Shown here piece by piece: positions 63,783 to 64,000 of a DNA stretch of 64,000 nt; the first letter of the stretch is position 1; each line of letters starts with the position of its first letter. Both the position numbers and the translations under genes were made by a program. Source of the stretch: Circinella umbellata (lineage: Eukaryota; Mucoromycota; Mucoromycetes; Mucorales; Lichtheimiaceae); NCBI GenBank assembly GCA_025093555.1, contig JAIWNF010000021.1, positions 186,001 to 250,000 on the forward strand, written 5' to 3'. A model generated the notes under the pieces. That model was not told where the DNA came from, searched no databases, and worked only from the letters and a program-made list of their open reading frames with translations.

Positions 63783-63833
63783 AAAGTTGAAAAAAACGTG
63801 GCGCAAAGTAAAAAACATCTAACCGCAAACCTG
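63783..63833 (-). repeat. Right terminal inverted repeat
   Basis: Reverse complement of the left repeat with two differences. It is preceded by four further GCG-A-rich motifs at a spacing of 21-23 bases (63735-63803), making a phased array. Confidence 0.92.
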
Positions 63834-64000
63834 GGTCGCTATGGATTATATATATATTTCGAGAACCGCGATAAGCTGTAAAAAATGGTTAAGACAATAG
63901 GGATGAAAAAGTGTATAACCTGTACGTTAGTGTGTCCAGTAAAGTTGGTGACACATGGATAAAATTGATGAGTTTAAAAAAATACAATTGTTGATGTTAA
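63834..64000. other. Right flank of the transposon
   Basis: AT-rich DNA after the right inverted repeat, with a TA microsatellite at about 63847-63856. No gene is visible before the window ends. Confidence 0.5.

Larger units (their letters stand above)
61677..63833 (+). mobile_element. Tc1/mariner-type DNA transposon (degenerate)
   Basis: The element is bounded by inverted repeats of 51 bases (61677-61727 and 63783-63833) that differ at two positions. It is about 2.16 kb and contains one transposase-derived region on the plus strand. The dinucleotide TA occurs exactly six bases outside each repeat (61669-61670 and 63840-63841), which fits the TA target duplication of this superfamily if the outer six bases have diverged. 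A GCG-centred motif recurs about every 22 bases in both ends. The transposase has frameshifts, so the copy is not autonomous. Confidence 0.85.

Overview
The window reads as nuclear DNA of a filamentous fungus, most likely an early-diverging one of the Mucoromycota (Mucorales-like). The reasons are the strongly AT-rich intergenic DNA with long A and T runs, genes cut by many short GT-AG introns, low-complexity Q/N/S/T/H tracts in regulatory proteins, and purely eukaryotic and fungal families (a Medusa-type regulator, a rhodanese-fused tyrosine phosphatase, RAD1, NOB1, UBC13). No tRNA, rRNA or CRISPR array was seen. Nearly all gene models below were spliced by hand; exon phases were checked to join in frame.

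Layout. 1-3.3 kb is gene-free. 3.3-6.0 kb: a DH-domain RhoGEF (+). 7.7-9.2 kb: S-adenosylmethionine synthetase (-). 12.8-14.2 kb: a methyltransferase-like protein (-). 15.1-16.5 kb: RAD1 checkpoint-clamp subunit (-), divergent over a 184 bp promoter from NOB1 (+, 16.6-18.5 kb). 21.9-22.8 kb: a TLC-type membrane protein (-). 26.0-27.7 kb: a GH5 glucanase without signal peptide (-). 28.1-37.4 kb is the densest part: membrane-anchored aspartic protease (+), short-chain dehydrogenase (+), GPALPP/DUF3752 protein (-), ZZ/EF-hand membrane protein (+), omega-amidase NIT2 (-).

39.6-41.5 kb holds two divergent arsenic-type genes: an ArsC-fold arsenate reductase (-) and ArsH (+). Next to them, at 41.8-44.3 kb, lies a decayed TnpB/Fanzor-like gene with a zinc ribbon and the terminal RuvC Asp motif. 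45.5-46.5 kb: a serine-rich two-TM protein (+). 46.9-49.6 kb: Medusa-family regulator (-), head to head with the Pyp/Ptp-type phosphatase (+, 50.3-54.0 kb). 54.5-55.4 kb: UBC13 (-). 55.4-59.8 kb is gene-free but rich in the hexamer TACGTA. 59.8-61.1 kb: an alkenal/prostaglandin-reductase-like oxidoreductase (-). 61.7-63.8 kb: a Tc1-type DNA transposon with 51 bp inverted repeats and a frameshifted DD34E transposase.

How the genes relate. Most are housekeeping neighbours with no shared pathway. The exceptions are the arsC/arsH pair, which plausibly forms a small arsenic-detoxification cluster, and the two regulator pairs with shared promoters (RAD1/NOB1 and Medusa/PTP). The candidates for something unusual are the TnpB/Fanzor-like relic, the arsC/arsH pair beside it, and the roughly 22 bp phased GCG motif array at the ends of the Tc1-type element.
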